Assembly (NCBI RefSeq): GCF_000025345.1
Contig: NC_013757.1
Coordinates: 5,084,001 to 5,148,000, forward strand
Source of the DNA: Geodermatophilus obscurus DSM 43160
GTDB lineage: Bacteria > Actinomycetota > Actinomycetes > Mycobacteriales > Geodermatophilaceae
Direction of reading: 5' to 3'
Length of the DNA stretch: 64,000 bases
A model generated the notes under the pieces. That model was not told the origin of the DNA. It saw only the letters and a list, made by a program, of their open reading frames with translations, and did no database searches. The position numbers and the translations under genes were made by a program. Of this stretch, positions 40,693 to 49,461 are shown piece after piece. How positions within the stretch are numbered: position 1 is the first letter of the stretch; each line of letters opens with the position of its first letter.

Positions 40693-42084
40693 CTAGCTGG
40701 CGGGCGACACCGAGCTCATGTTGAAGTCCGGCACCCGCACGGCCGGCATCGCGGCGCGGGTGAACCAGTCGCTCCACTCGCGGGGCAGGGTGCGCTCGGT
40801 GCGGCCGGCCTGGGTGATCCGGCCGAGCAGGTCCACCGGCGACTCGTTGAACCGGAAGTTGTTCACCGCGCCGCTCACCTCCCCGCCCTCGACGAGGAAG
40901 ACGCCGTCGCGGGTGAGGCCGGTGAGCAGCAGCGTCTGCGGGTCGACCTCGCGGATGTACCAGAGGGTGGTCAGCAGCAGGCCGCGGTCGGTGGCCGCGA
41001 CCATCTCCTCCAGCGACTCCGTGGCGCCCGGCTGCTCGAGGACGAGGTTGTCGACGGTCGCGGTGGCCGGTGCGGTCGTCTTCAGCGCCCAGGCCCGCGG
41101 CCGGATCAGGTTGGCCAGCACGCCGCCGGAGATCCACTCGACCGCCGGCGTCGCCATCCCGTTGTCGAACACCGAGGCCGCGCCGGACGAGCCGCTGACC
41201 ACCTGGAACGGGCACGCCTCCAGGCCCGGCTCGAACGGGTCGCTGCGCAGCGTCAGCGGCAGCGCGGACAGCCGCTCGCCGATGCGGTTGCCGCCGCCCG
41301 GCCGGGCGTAGACGTTGCGGCCCTCGTCGGCGTCGCGGGCCTCCATCGTCCAGTGGGCGTAGATCATCAGGTCGCTGACCGCCGAGGGCGGCAGCAGGGT
41401 CTCGTAGCGCCCGGCGGGCAGGTCGATGCGGCGCTGCGACCAGCCGAGCCTGCGCTGCACGTCGCCGACCAGGTCGGCCACCGACACGTCGGCGAAGTCG
41501 CGGGTGCCGACGCCGGCCCACACCGAGCGGCTCATGTCGCCGCTCTTGCCGTTGAGCTCCACGCGGCCGCTGGGCTGGTCGTGCCGCAGCCGCAGCCCGG
41601 TCGACGTCCCGAGGTAGGTGGTGGCCATGCCGTGCTCGGCGAAGCCGAACAGCAGCTCGCCGTGGTCGCGGGCGCCGCCGAAGGCCTCCCCCAGCGCCGG
41701 CGCGAAGTCGCGGAAGACGCCGATCGAGGTCCCGGCGGGATCGGCGTCCCAGTCGCCGGCGCCAGGCGGGGTCTCGGTGACCAGCGGGACGGCGTCCTCG
41801 GCCGGGCCGGCGTCGCGCGCGGCCTGCTCGCTGGCGGCCACCAGCTCCCCGACGTCCGGGCTGCCCGTGCGGGCCACCGTGCCGGCCGCCATCCCGGCGC
41901 CGCCGTCGACGAAGGACACGACGACGACCTGCCGGGAGCGCATCGAGCCGTTGGTGGTCAGGCTGTTGCTCGCCCAGCGGAGGTTGGCCGCCGAGCTCTC
42001 CACGACGAAGGCGACCTGCCCGTCGGCGGTGGAGGCGGCCAGCGCCTTCTCGACGACGTCCTGCGGACGGTCCCACGAGCTCAT
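40693..42084 (-). CDS. tldE: TldE/PmbA-family protein, partner of TldD
   Basis: A 463-residue protein that with TldD forms a heterodimeric metalloprotease which trims unfolded or modified peptides (microcin and antitoxin maturation in Escherichia coli). It lacks the HExxxH metal motif of TldD, as is normal for TldE. Visible are ELNGKSGDMSRSVWAGVGTR, WISGGVLANL, and the GLTRDGVFLVEGGEVSGAVNNFRFNESP end, which is typical (cited in parts). ATG 42084 overlaps the tldD stop as ATGA. The call as tldE rests on pairing and the missing metal site. Confidence 0.92.
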   Translation of the reverse strand: MSSWDRPQDVVEKALAASTADGQVAFVVESSAANLRWASNSLTTNGSMRSRQVVVVSFVDGGAGMAAGTVARTGSPDVGELVAASEQAARDAGPAEDAVPLVTETPPGAGDWDADPAGTSIGVFRDFAPALGEAFGGARDHGELLFGFAEHGMATTYLGTSTGLRLRHDQPSGRVELNGKSGDMSRSVWAGVGTRDFADVSVADLVGDVQRRLGWSQRRIDLPAGRYETLLPPSAVSDLMIYAHWTMEARDADEGRNVYARPGGGNRIGERLSALPLTLRSDPFEPGLEACPFQVVSGSSGAASVFDNGMATPAVEWISGGVLANLIRPRAWALKTTAPATATVDNLVLEQPGATESLEEMVAATDRGLLLTTLWYIREVDPQTLLLTGLTRDGVFLVEGGEVSGAVNNFRFNESPVDLLGRITQAGRTERTLPREWSDWFTRAAMPAVRVPDFNMSSVSPAS

Positions 42085-43595
42085 CGTCCCGCCTCCTGCG
42101 CCGTGTTCAGGATGTTCACGTTCTCGAAGAGCGCCACCGGGCAGCCGTGGCTGACCGGGGCGACCTGCCCGGGCTGACCCTTGCCGCAGTTGAAGGCGCC
42201 GCCGAGCCGGTACGTCCGGGGGCCGCCGACGACGCGCATCGAGCCCCAGAAGTCCGTCGTCGTCGCCTGGTAGGCCACGTCGCGGAGCTGGCCGGCCAGC
42301 TTGCCGCCCTCGATGCGGTAGAAGCGCTGGCCGGTGAACTGGAAGTTGTAGCGCTGCATGTCGATCGACCAGCTCTTGTCGCCGACGACGTAGATGCCGC
42401 GTTCGACGCCGGCGACGAGCTCGTCGGTGGTGGGGCCGTCGGGCGCCGGCTGCAGCGAGACGTTGGCCATCCGCTGCACCGGCGTGTGCTGCGGCGAGTC
42501 GGCGAAGGCGCAGCCGTTGGAGCGCGCCATGCCGCCCATGCGCGCCGTGTTGCGGTCGACCTGGTAGCCGACCAGCACGCCGTCCCTGACGATGTCCCAC
42601 TGCTGACCGGCGACGCCCTCGTCGTCCCAGCCGATCGTCGACAGCCCGTGCGGGGCGGTGCGGTCGCCGGTGACGTTCATGATCTGGGAGCCGTAGCGGA
42701 GGGTGCCCAGCTTGTCGACGGTGGCGAACGAGGTGCCGGCGTAGGCCGCCTCGTAGCCGAGCGCCCGGTCCAGCTCGGTGGCGTGGCCGATGGACTCGTG
42801 GATGGTCAGCCACAGGTTCGACGGGTCGACGACGAGGTCGTAGCGGCCGGCCGGGACCGAGGGCGCCTTGGTCTTCTCGCGCAGCAGCTCGGGGATCTCG
42901 GCGATCTCGCCGCGCCAGTCCCAGCCGGTGCCGGTCAGGTACTCCCAGCCGCGGCCGGCCGGCGGGGCGATGGTTCGCATGCTCTCGAACGCGCCGGTGG
43001 TGCGGTCGACGGTGAGCGCGGTGAGGGCGGGGTGGATGCGCACCCGCTGCTGGCGGGCACGGGTGCCGGCGGTGTCGGCGTAGTACTTCTGCTCCTTGAC
43101 CGCCTGGCAGACCGTCTCCACGTGCTCGACGCCGTCGGCGGCCAGCAGCTGCTCCGACAGCTCGGTGAGCAGCCCGGTCTTCTCGGCGTCGGGGACCTCG
43201 AACGGGTCGACGTCGTAGTCGGACACCCAGGTCGCGTCGGAGTACACCGGCTCGGGCGCCAGCTCGACGCGGTCGCTGTTGACCGCCGCCGACACCTGCG
43301 CGACGGCGATCGCCTCCTCGGCCAGCCGGACGGCCTCCGCGGCGGTGAGGACGACGCCCGCGGCGAACCCCCAGGTGCCCTCGTGGACCACGCGCACGGC
43401 CAGGCCGAGGTCCTCGCCGTCGGCCAGGGACTCCAGCCGGGCGTCGCGCAGGCTGATCGACTGCGTGCGGATCCGCTCCACCCGGATGTCGGCGTGCTCG
43501 CAGCCCAGGTCGAGGGCCCGGGTGAGCGCGGCGTCGGTCAGCGCGGAGAGCGGGAGGGCGAGGAAGGACGCGTCCACGTCGCGGGAGGCAGCCAC
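42081..43595 (-). CDS. tldD: TldD-family zinc metalloprotease
   Basis: A 504-residue protein that carries the catalytic zinc motif HESIGH (His266 to His271, HExxxH). Other marks: NAARMGGMARSNGCAF-like segment, GQQWDIVRDGVLVGYQVDR, and FWGSMRVVGGPRTYRLGGAFNCGKGQP. Both TldD and TldE are cytoplasmic and act together; the substrate in actinobacteria is unknown. GTG 43595 is used; the ribosome site is weak (acaggggcg). The two genes overlap by ATGA, with a terminator hairpin after tldE. Confidence 0.95.
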   Translation of the reverse strand: MAASRDVDASFLALPLSALTDAALTRALDLGCEHADIRVERIRTQSISLRDARLESLADGEDLGLAVRVVHEGTWGFAAGVVLTAAEAVRLAEEAIAVAQVSAAVNSDRVELAPEPVYSDATWVSDYDVDPFEVPDAEKTGLLTELSEQLLAADGVEHVETVCQAVKEQKYYADTAGTRARQQRVRIHPALTALTVDRTTGAFESMRTIAPPAGRGWEYLTGTGWDWRGEIAEIPELLREKTKAPSVPAGRYDLVVDPSNLWLTIHESIGHATELDRALGYEAAYAGTSFATVDKLGTLRYGSQIMNVTGDRTAPHGLSTIGWDDEGVAGQQWDIVRDGVLVGYQVDRNTARMGGMARSNGCAFADSPQHTPVQRMANVSLQPAPDGPTTDELVAGVERGIYVVGDKSWSIDMQRYNFQFTGQRFYRIEGGKLAGQLRDVAYQATTTDFWGSMRVVGGPRTYRLGGAFNCGKGQPGQVAPVSHGCPVALFENVNILNTAQEAGR

Positions 43596-43685
43596 CGCCC
43601 CTGTCTACCAGCGTGGGCGACACGGTCCGCGCCGGGCCCGAGGGTCCGCCGCCTGGTGCGGCAGCGGCGCCACTAGCCTCGCGGG

Positions 43686-44012
43686 GTGCTCCGATGCCGC
43701 GTGTGGGCCGTCCCGGCGGCGGTGCTCACGCTCGCCGCCTGCGCGGGCGGTGGACTGGACCGGCCGTCGACCGAGGCGTGCGACGCCGTGACCGCCTGGA
43801 TCGACGCGGGGGGCCCGGCCGACCAGCGGGCCGAGGTCACCCAGCGGGTCGGCGACCTGCTCGGGCAGTCGGACTCGACACCGCTGACCGACCCCTACGA
43901 GCGGTTCCGGGACACCCGGGAGGAGGACCTCGACCACGCCGCGGTCGTCGAGGCGGGCGCCAACTTCCTCCGGGCCTGCATCGACCACGGCTGGGAGCCC
44001 GCCGAGGGCTGA
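43686..44012 (+). CDS. Small putative lipoprotein
   Basis: A 108-residue exported protein with a lipobox: VPAAVLTLAACAGG, so cleavage before Cys19 and lipid attachment outside the membrane are likely. The mature part is acidic and contains two more cysteines (EACDAV and LRACIDHGW), which could form a disulfide. Otherwise no recognised domain. GTG 43686. It precedes the MBL-fold gene by 47 bases on the same strand. Confidence 0.8.
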   Translation: MLRCRVWAVPAAVLTLAACAGGGLDRPSTEACDAVTAWIDAGGPADQRAEVTQRVGDLLGQSDSTPLTDPYERFRDTREEDLDHAAVVEAGANFLRACIDHGWEPAEG

Positions 44013-44059
44013 CCCGCGGCACCGCGTGGCCGCGGAGCAACCGGGGTAGACGCCAGCGC

Positions 44060-44878
44060 ATGGCCGCCCCCACCCCGCCGTCCCCTGCCGGCGACGTCAC
44101 GCTGACCTTCGGCGGGAACGCCACCACGCTGCTGCGGCTCGGCCCGTTCACCCTGCTCACCGACCCGAACTTCCTGCACCGCGGCCAGCGCGCCTACCTC
44201 GGCAAGGGGCTGTGGACCAAGCGGCTCACCGAGCCCGCGCTGCAGCCCACCCAGCTGCCGGCGCTGGACTCGATCCTGCTGTCGCACCTGCACGCCGACC
44301 ACTGGGACCGGATCGCCACCCGCACCCTCGACCGCGACACCCCCGTGATCACCACCCAGGCGGCTGCCCGCGCGCTGGGCCGCCGTGGGTTCCGGGAGAC
44401 CGTCGACCTCACGCCCTGGCAGCGGCACGAGCTCAGCCGGGACGGCGCGACGCTGCGGATCACCTCGGTCCCCGGCGCCCACGGCCCCGGCCCGGTCGCG
44501 AAGCTGCTGCCGCCGGTGATGGGCAGCGTGCTGGAGCTGCTGCGCGACGGCGAGGTCGGCTGGCGCGGCTACATCAGCGGCGACACGGTCTTCCGGCCGG
44601 AGCTCGGCGAGGTGCTGGAGCGCTGCGGGCCGCTGGACGTCGTCATCCCGCACCTCGGCGGCACCAGGGCGCTCGGGTTCACCGTCACCATGGACGGCCG
44701 GCAGGGCGCCGACCTGGTCGAGCTGCTGAAGCCGCCGGTCACCGTGCCGGTGCACTACGACGACTACGACCGGTTCGCCTCGCCGCTGGGCGACTTCGTC
44801 CGCGAGGTGGCCGCCCGCCGCGCACCCGGGGAGATCCGCGCGGTGCAGCGCGGCGAGACGATCTCACTGCGGTCCTGA
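44060..44878 (+). CDS. MBL-fold metallo-hydrolase (UlaG/lactonase-like)
   Basis: Metallo-beta-lactamase fold hydrolase of 272 residues. The dinuclear metal motif is SHLHADHWD, followed by ligands in VPGAHGPG, GYISGDTVF and VPVHYDDYDRF. It belongs to the broad COG2220 (L-ascorbate lactonase-like) group; substrates vary widely and none is shown here. The beginning TLTFGGNATTLLRLGPFTLLTDPNF is typical. ATG 44060 is the first good start. Separated by 32 bases from the converging TetR gene. Confidence 0.9.
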   Translation: MAAPTPPSPAGDVTLTFGGNATTLLRLGPFTLLTDPNFLHRGQRAYLGKGLWTKRLTEPALQPTQLPALDSILLSHLHADHWDRIATRTLDRDTPVITTQAAARALGRRGFRETVDLTPWQRHELSRDGATLRITSVPGAHGPGPVAKLLPPVMGSVLELLRDGEVGWRGYISGDTVFRPELGEVLERCGPLDVVIPHLGGTRALGFTVTMDGRQGADLVELLKPPVTVPVHYDDYDRFASPLGDFVREVAARRAPGEIRAVQRGETISLRS

Positions 44879-44910
44879 CCGGACGGGCAGGACGCGGGAA
44901 CACACCCGGG

Positions 44911-45534
44911 TCATGCCGTCGCTGCGGGCAGCGACCAGCCCGCGGCCACCGAGCGGGCGGCCCGCTGCTCGTCGTCGCCGGCCGCGACGAACAGTGCGGC
45001 CGCGACCGCCGGGGCGTGCGCGTCGAGGGCCTCGGCGGGGAGCACCCCGGTGATCACCAGCAGGATCAGGCCGTGGCCGGTGGCCCAGTAGCGCGTCGCG
45101 ACCACCTCGGGGTCGCTGTCCGGCGCGAACCGCCCGGCTTCCCGGGCGCGGGCCGCGGCGTCGACCAACGTGTCGAAGGGCGCCGCCGCGGCGTCGGGGT
45201 CCTCCAGCTCGGCCGCAGCGTCGAACATGGCCCGGTAGAGGGCCGGTGTGGCCAGCGCGTTGGCCACGTAGGCCGCTCCGAGGGCGGCGAGGTCGCGGAC
45301 CGGGTCGTCGCTCGCAGGGACCGTTCCCAGCCGCGCGGCCAGCCGGGTGAAGCCCTCCTGCCGGACGGCCCGCCACAGCCCTGGCATCCCGCCGAAGTGC
45401 GTGTACACGGCCATCGTCGAGGCCCCGGTGCCCTCGACCAGCGCGCGCAGCGTCACCGGCTCCCGGCGCGCCAGCATCTCGGCCGCCCGTTCGAGGAGGG
45501 CGGCGCGGAGGGCGGGCGAGGCGGTGCGGGGCAC
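44911..45534 (-). CDS. TetR-family repressor
   Basis: A 207-residue regulator with an N-terminal TetR helix-turn-helix (EMLARREPVTLRALVEGTG and ASTMAVYTHFGGMPGLWRAV) and a variable C-terminal ligand domain of the TetR_C_13 kind (PALYRAMFDAAAELEDPDA). The ligand is unknown. GTG 45534 begins VPRTASPALRAALLERA, the normal N-terminus. Divergent from the RidA gene with a 64-base gap that holds a perfect inverted repeat, so it presumably represses itself and ridA. Confidence 0.9.
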   Translation of the reverse strand: MPRTASPALRAALLERAAEMLARREPVTLRALVEGTGASTMAVYTHFGGMPGLWRAVRQEGFTRLAARLGTVPASDDPVRDLAALGAAYVANALATPALYRAMFDAAAELEDPDAAAAPFDTLVDAAARAREAGRFAPDSDPEVVATRYWATGHGLILLVITGVLPAEALDAHAPAVAAALFVAAGDDEQRAARSVAAGWSLPAATA

Positions 45535-45542
45535 TTGCCCAT

Positions 45543-45582
45543 CGTTCCATGACACCGCTATACATAACACCGTCATGGAACG
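45543..45582. promoter_or_regulatory. TetR-type operator and promoter region between tetR-like and ridA-like genes
   Basis: A perfect 11-base inverted repeat, cgttccatgac and gtcatggaacg, spaced 18 bases, centred between the two divergent starts. The spacer holds tatacat, a fair -10 element. The exact symmetry, length and position fit a TetR dimer-pair site controlling both directions. Confidence 0.82.
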
Positions 45583-45598
45583 AGCGGAGGAGGACGAC

Positions 45599-46006
45599 AT
45601 GAGCGTGGACCTGGTCGACCCGGCGGGCCTGCTGGCCCCGCAGATGTACCGGCACATGGCCGTCACCTCGGGCAGCCGGACGGTGTACCTGTCGGGCCAG
45701 GTCGCCCGGGACGCGGAGGGGCGGCCGGTCGGCGCCGGCGACCTCGCCGCGCAGGTCGAGCAGGCCTACCGCAACGTGGCCACCGCACTCGCGGCCGTCG
45801 GCGGCACCTTCGACGACGTGGCCAAGCTGACCGTCTACGTCGTCGACTGGTCGCCGGAGAAGCTCGCCGACCTCGGCGCCGGCGTGTCCCGCGCCGCCGA
45901 CGCGATCCAGGGCGATCCGGTCCGGCCGACCACCCTGCTGGGCGTGACCGCCCTGGGTGAGCCCGACCTGCTGGTGGAGGTCGAGGCGGTGGCCGTCCTC
46001 GACTGA
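45599..46006 (+). CDS. RidA/YjgF-family deaminase
   Basis: A 135-residue RidA-family protein: YRHMAVTSGSRTVYLSGQVARDAEGRPVG, then QAYRNVATALAAVGGTFDDVAKLTVYVVDW and RPTTLLGVTALGEPDLLVEVEAVAVLD. RidA hydrolyses reactive enamine/imine intermediates from PLP enzymes; this branch has the shape of the wider family, and the canonical catalytic arginine would be in the PVRPTTLLGV segment. ATG 45599 follows ggaggagg. Under probable control of the divergent TetR repressor. Confidence 0.9.
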   Translation: MSVDLVDPAGLLAPQMYRHMAVTSGSRTVYLSGQVARDAEGRPVGAGDLAAQVEQAYRNVATALAAVGGTFDDVAKLTVYVVDWSPEKLADLGAGVSRAADAIQGDPVRPTTLLGVTALGEPDLLVEVEAVAVLD

Positions 46007-46046
46007 GCGGTGCCGGGCCGGGGAACACGGCGTCCCCGCGCCGGGG

Positions 46047-46091
46047 GCGCTCCGCTCGGACGCGCTCCGCTCAGGCGCGCTCCGCTCAGGC
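46047..46091. repeat. 15-bp tandem repeat x3 at the amidohydrolase 3' end
   Basis: Three units of gcgctccgctcaggc (46047-46061 with two differences, then two identical copies 46062-46076 and 46077-46091). They span the end of the amidohydrolase gene and the gap to ridA. The last copy covers the stop codon at 46086, so a copy-number change could alter the end of that gene. Confidence 0.9.
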
Positions 46092-47384
46092 GCCGGCGAG
46101 GCGACGGGCGCGGCCGGCGACGTCGGCGCGCAGTGCCTCGGCGTCCACCGTCGTGCAGGCGCCGTCGCGCACCACCCGCCGCCCGCCGACCCAGGTGTCG
46201 CGCACCAGCCGCGAGGTGCCCGACCAGACCAGGTGGGTGAGCAGGTCGACCGGGTCGAGCACCGGCTCGAAGCCGAGGTCGCGGGTGTCGACGTGCACCA
46301 GGTCCGCGCGCCGCCCGACGGCGACCTGGCCGAGGTCCGGGCGCCCGATCGCGTCCGCGGCTGCACCGGTGGCCAGCCAGAACGCCTCGGCGGCGGTCAG
46401 CGCGGTGGCCGAGCCCTCGCGCAGCCGGGCCAGCCCCGCGGCCAGCCGGACGTCGGCGAGCAGGTCAAGCCCGTCGTTGGAGGCCGGCCCGTCGGTGCCC
46501 AGCCCCACCCGGACGCCGCGGTCGAGCATCGCCCGCACCGGCGCGATCCCGCTGGCGAGCTTGGCGTTGCTCGCCGGGCAGTGGGCCACCGCGACGTCGT
46601 ACTCCCGCCACAGCTCCAGGTCACCGTCGTCGACGTGCACGCTGTGCGCGGCCAGCACCCGGCCGCCCAGGACGTCGTGCGCGGCCAGCAGCGCGGGCAC
46701 CGACAGCCCGTGGGTGGCCAGCAGATCCGCGCCTTCGCCGGCGGTCTCGGCGACGTGCAGGTGCAGCAGCAGGCCGTGCTCCCGGGCGGCGGTCGCAGCG
46801 TCGCGCAGCACCGGCAGCGGCAGCGTGTAGGCCGCGTGCGGGCCGATGCCGTACTCGACGGCGCCGTCGGCGGGCGTGGACGTCGCCAGCGTCACCGCGT
46901 CGGCCAGCTGCTCGGCCAGCGGCGGCATCCCGGGCAGCGGCAGCAGCGGGGTGGCGACGACCGCGCGGGCGCCGGTGCGGCCGACGGCGGCGGCGATCCG
47001 CTCGGGCGAGAAGTACATCTCGACGCTGGTGGTGACCCCGCCGCGGAGCATCTCCGCCGACGCCGCGGTCATCGCCACCTCGACGTCCTCGGGGGTGAGC
47101 CGCGCCTCCCGCGGCCAGATCACCTCACGCAGCCAGCGCGCGAGCGACAGCCCCTCGGCCTGCCCGCGGAACAGCACCATCGGCGCGTGCGAGTGGGTGT
47201 TGACCAGCCCCGGCAGCAGCACCCCGGGGACGGCGACGAGCTCGGCGTCCCCGGCGTCCGGCGCGTCGGCAGCCGGGCCGACCCAGGTGAGCGTGCCGTC
47301 CTCGACGTCGACGGCGGCGTCGGGCACGACCGTGCCGGCGCGGTCCCCGACGACGACGGCCCGGGCGGTGAAGCGCTGCCGCAT
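46086..47384 (-). CDS. Amidohydrolase (8-oxoguanine deaminase / SAH deaminase-like)
   Basis: TIM-barrel amidohydrolase of 432 residues. Metal-ligand HxH is in NTHSHAPMV; other ligands are the His in LHLHVAETA, the HSVHVDDGDL histidine and the terminal Asp in GLGTDGPASNDGLDLL. The overall order and the CPASNAKLASG segment place it in the SsnA/AtzA/MtaD deaminase group (COG0402), which deaminates guanine-type or thio-adenosine substrates. Exact substrate unknown. ATG 47384 is the first start. It lies between the TetR/RidA pair and the DedA operon, opposite strand. Confidence 0.9.
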   Translation of the reverse strand: MRQRFTARAVVVGDRAGTVVPDAAVDVEDGTLTWVGPAADAPDAGDAELVAVPGVLLPGLVNTHSHAPMVLFRGQAEGLSLARWLREVIWPREARLTPEDVEVAMTAASAEMLRGGVTTSVEMYFSPERIAAAVGRTGARAVVATPLLPLPGMPPLAEQLADAVTLATSTPADGAVEYGIGPHAAYTLPLPVLRDAATAAREHGLLLHLHVAETAGEGADLLATHGLSVPALLAAHDVLGGRVLAAHSVHVDDGDLELWREYDVAVAHCPASNAKLASGIAPVRAMLDRGVRVGLGTDGPASNDGLDLLADVRLAAGLARLREGSATALTAAEAFWLATGAAADAIGRPDLGQVAVGRRADLVHVDTRDLGFEPVLDPVDLLTHLVWSGTSRLVRDTWVGGRRVVRDGACTTVDAEALRADVAGRARRLAGA

Positions 47385-47447
47385 GGGTGGCGAACCTACC
47401 CCCGCCACCACCCGGCCCCCTCCAGGCGACGCCGTTACCGTGGGCGC

Positions 47448-48122
47448 ATGTCTGTGCTCGCCGCCGCCGCGTCCTCCGACGGAGGCGGCATCACCGGCTT
47501 CCTCCTCGACATGGTCGAGCGGCTCGGCGCCGTGGGGGTGGGCCTGTCGATCCTGCTGGAGACGGTCATCCCGCCCATTCCCAGCGAGGCGGTGCTCGGC
47601 CTGGCCGGAGTGCTCATCAACGACGGCCGGCTGGCCGTCGTGCCGGTGGTCCTCTTCGCCACCCTGGGCTCGATCCTGGGCGCGGTCTTCTTCTACTACG
47701 TCGGCCGGGCGCTCGGCCCGCGCCGCTCGCACGCGTTCCTCGACCGGCTGCCGCTGGTGGAGACCGCGGACGTCGACAAGACCTTCGCCTGGTTCGAGCG
47801 GCACGGGCGCTCGGCGGTCTTCTTCGGCCGCATGGTGCCGATCGTGCGCAGCTTCATCTCCGTCCCCGCCGGGGTCGTGCGCATGCCGTTCGGGCAGTTC
47901 CTGCTCTTCTCCGCCGCCGGCAGCCTGATCTGGAACAGCGTGCTGATCGGCCTCGGCGTGGCGGCCGGTGACTTCGTGCAGGCCAACCTCAAGTACCTCG
48001 ACTACGCCGTCGTCGCCGCCTTCGCCCTGGGCATCGGTTACCTGGTCTACAAGAGGGCCAAGGACGTCCGCCACCACCGCCAGGCCCACCGCGCCGGCAC
48101 CGACGAGAGCCGGTCGACGTGA
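47448..48122 (+). CDS. DedA-family membrane protein
   Basis: A 224-residue polytopic membrane protein. Family marks: VIPPIPSEAVLGLAGVLI, ILGAVFFYYVGRALGP, and FFGRMVPIVRSFISVPAGVVRM, the conserved re-entrant loop with GR and SxPAG. DedA proteins help keep the membrane potential and move undecaprenyl-phosphate or phospholipids. ATG 47448 starts just before the first helix. Stop overlaps the next gene (GTGA). Confidence 0.94.
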   Translation: MSVLAAAASSDGGGITGFLLDMVERLGAVGVGLSILLETVIPPIPSEAVLGLAGVLINDGRLAVVPVVLFATLGSILGAVFFYYVGRALGPRRSHAFLDRLPLVETADVDKTFAWFERHGRSAVFFGRMVPIVRSFISVPAGVVRMPFGQFLLFSAAGSLIWNSVLIGLGVAAGDFVQANLKYLDYAVVAAFALGIGYLVYKRAKDVRHHRQAHRAGTDESRST

Positions 48123-48790
48123 GCGCGCGACGCCCGCAGGTCGTCGCCTTCGACGTCAACGAGACACTGCTCGACCTCGGCCCGGTGCGGGCCGCGCTGG
48201 TCGAGCTCGGGCAGCCGGCCGATCTGCTGCCGGCGGTCTTCGCCCGCACGCTGCTCACCGGCTTCGCCGCCGCCGCGACCGGCACCTGGTGCCGCTTCCG
48301 CGACGCGTTCGACGCCGCACTGGCACAGGCCACCGACCTCGGCGAGGACGAGCGGTCGGAGGTCGCCGGCGCCTTCTTCGAGCTCGCGCCGCACCCGGAC
48401 GTCGAGCCCGCGCTCCGCCGGCTGGTCGAGGCCGGCGTCCGGGTGGTGACGCTGACCCACGGCTCCCCCGGCGTCGCCGAGGCGGGACTGGAGCGCGGCG
48501 GCGTGGCCCCGCTGGTGGAGCGGTCGCTGTCCAGCGAGGTCATCCGGGCCTGGAAGCCCACCCGCGAGGTCTACCTGTGGGCGGCCGGGGTCTGCGACGT
48601 CGAACCGTCCCGCCTGGCGCTGGTCGCGTCGCACGGCTGGGACGTGCACGGCGCGCTGCGGGCGGGTCTGACGGCCGCCTGGTTCCCGCGCGCCGAGCGC
48701 GTCTACCCGGCCGTGTACGACCCCGCGGCGATCGTCGCCGGCGACCTGGCCGGCGCGGTCGACGCGCTGCTCGCGCTACCGGCCGAGTGA
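48119..48790 (+). CDS. HAD-family hydrolase (haloacid dehalogenase type II-like)
   Basis: A 223-residue HAD hydrolase. Motif I VVAFDVNETLLDLG carries the nucleophile Asp; motif II is VVTLTHGSPG, motif III is in IRAWKPTREVY, and motif IV is VASHGWDVHGALRAG. The arrangement, with a helical cap and HGWDVHGA, fits L-2-haloacid dehalogenases, but the true substrate may differ. GTG 48119 overlaps the DedA stop (GTGA), and its stop overlaps the alpha/beta-hydrolase start (GTGA), so all three genes are coupled. Confidence 0.92.
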   Translation: MSARRPQVVAFDVNETLLDLGPVRAALVELGQPADLLPAVFARTLLTGFAAAATGTWCRFRDAFDAALAQATDLGEDERSEVAGAFFELAPHPDVEPALRRLVEAGVRVVTLTHGSPGVAEAGLERGGVAPLVERSLSSEVIRAWKPTREVYLWAAGVCDVEPSRLALVASHGWDVHGALRAGLTAAWFPRAERVYPAVYDPAAIVAGDLAGAVDALLALPAE

Positions 48791-49461
48791 GGGAGGTCCA
48801 CACCCCGCTCGGTCCCGCCCGGGTCACCGCCACCGAGCCCGCGGGCACCGTCGTCGGGACGCTGGTCCTCGGCCACGGGGCGGGCGGGGGCACCGGGTCG
48901 GCCGACCTGGTCGCCGTCACCGCCGGCGCCGCCGCCGCGGGCTGGCGGGTGCTCGGCGTCGAGCAGCCCTGGCGGGTGGCCGGGAAGCGCATCGCGCCGG
49001 CGCCGCCCCGGCTGGACGAGGGCTGGACGGCCGTGCTCACCGCGCTGCGGGACGACGGCCGGCTGACCGGCCCGCTGGTGTTCGGCGGCCGCAGCGCGGG
49101 GGCGCGGGTGGCCTGCCGGACGGCGGCCGAACTCGGGGCGGACGGCGTGCTGTGCCTGGCCTTCCCGCTGCACCCACCGAGCCGTCCCGAGCGCAGCCGC
49201 GCCGACGAGCTGACCGCCGTGGCGGTGCCGCTGGGCGTCGTGCAGGGCGAGCGGGACGCGTTCGGCCGCCCGGAGGAGCTCGCCGCGGTGCTGAGCGGGC
49301 AGCACCGCGCCTCGCTCCACGCCGTCCCCGGCGACCACGCGCTGACCCGCAGTCCGGACGTCGTGGCCCTGGCCGCGGTCGACTGGCTGGCCGGGGTCGC
49401 CGGGGCGCGCCCCGGCGACCCCGCGGAGGTCAGCGGCGCCGGCGCCGGACGACCAGCGTGA
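48787..49461 (+). CDS. Alpha/beta hydrolase (KANL3/Tex30 type)
   Basis: A 224-residue alpha/beta hydrolase of the small dienelactone-hydrolase-like group: TLVLGHGAGGGTGSADL (oxyanion loop), the nucleophile elbow FGGRSAGARVACR with Ser, VQGERDAFGRP with Asp, and VPGDHALTRSP with His. The natural substrate is unknown. GTG 48787 overlaps the HAD gene. Its last 32 bases overlap the end of the converging coxG gene. Confidence 0.88.
   Translation: MREVHTPLGPARVTATEPAGTVVGTLVLGHGAGGGTGSADLVAVTAGAAAAGWRVLGVEQPWRVAGKRIAPAPPRLDEGWTAVLTALRDDGRLTGPLVFGGRSAGARVACRTAAELGADGVLCLAFPLHPPSRPERSRADELTAVAVPLGVVQGERDAFGRPEELAAVLSGQHRASLHAVPGDHALTRSPDVVALAAVDWLAGVAGARPGDPAEVSGAGAGRPA

Noticed and set aside
40693-43623. 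A single 976-residue open frame covering tldD and tldE
   Set aside because: Its first half is the shadow of tldD in another frame; the real genes are separate, with an ATGA overlap at 42081-42084.
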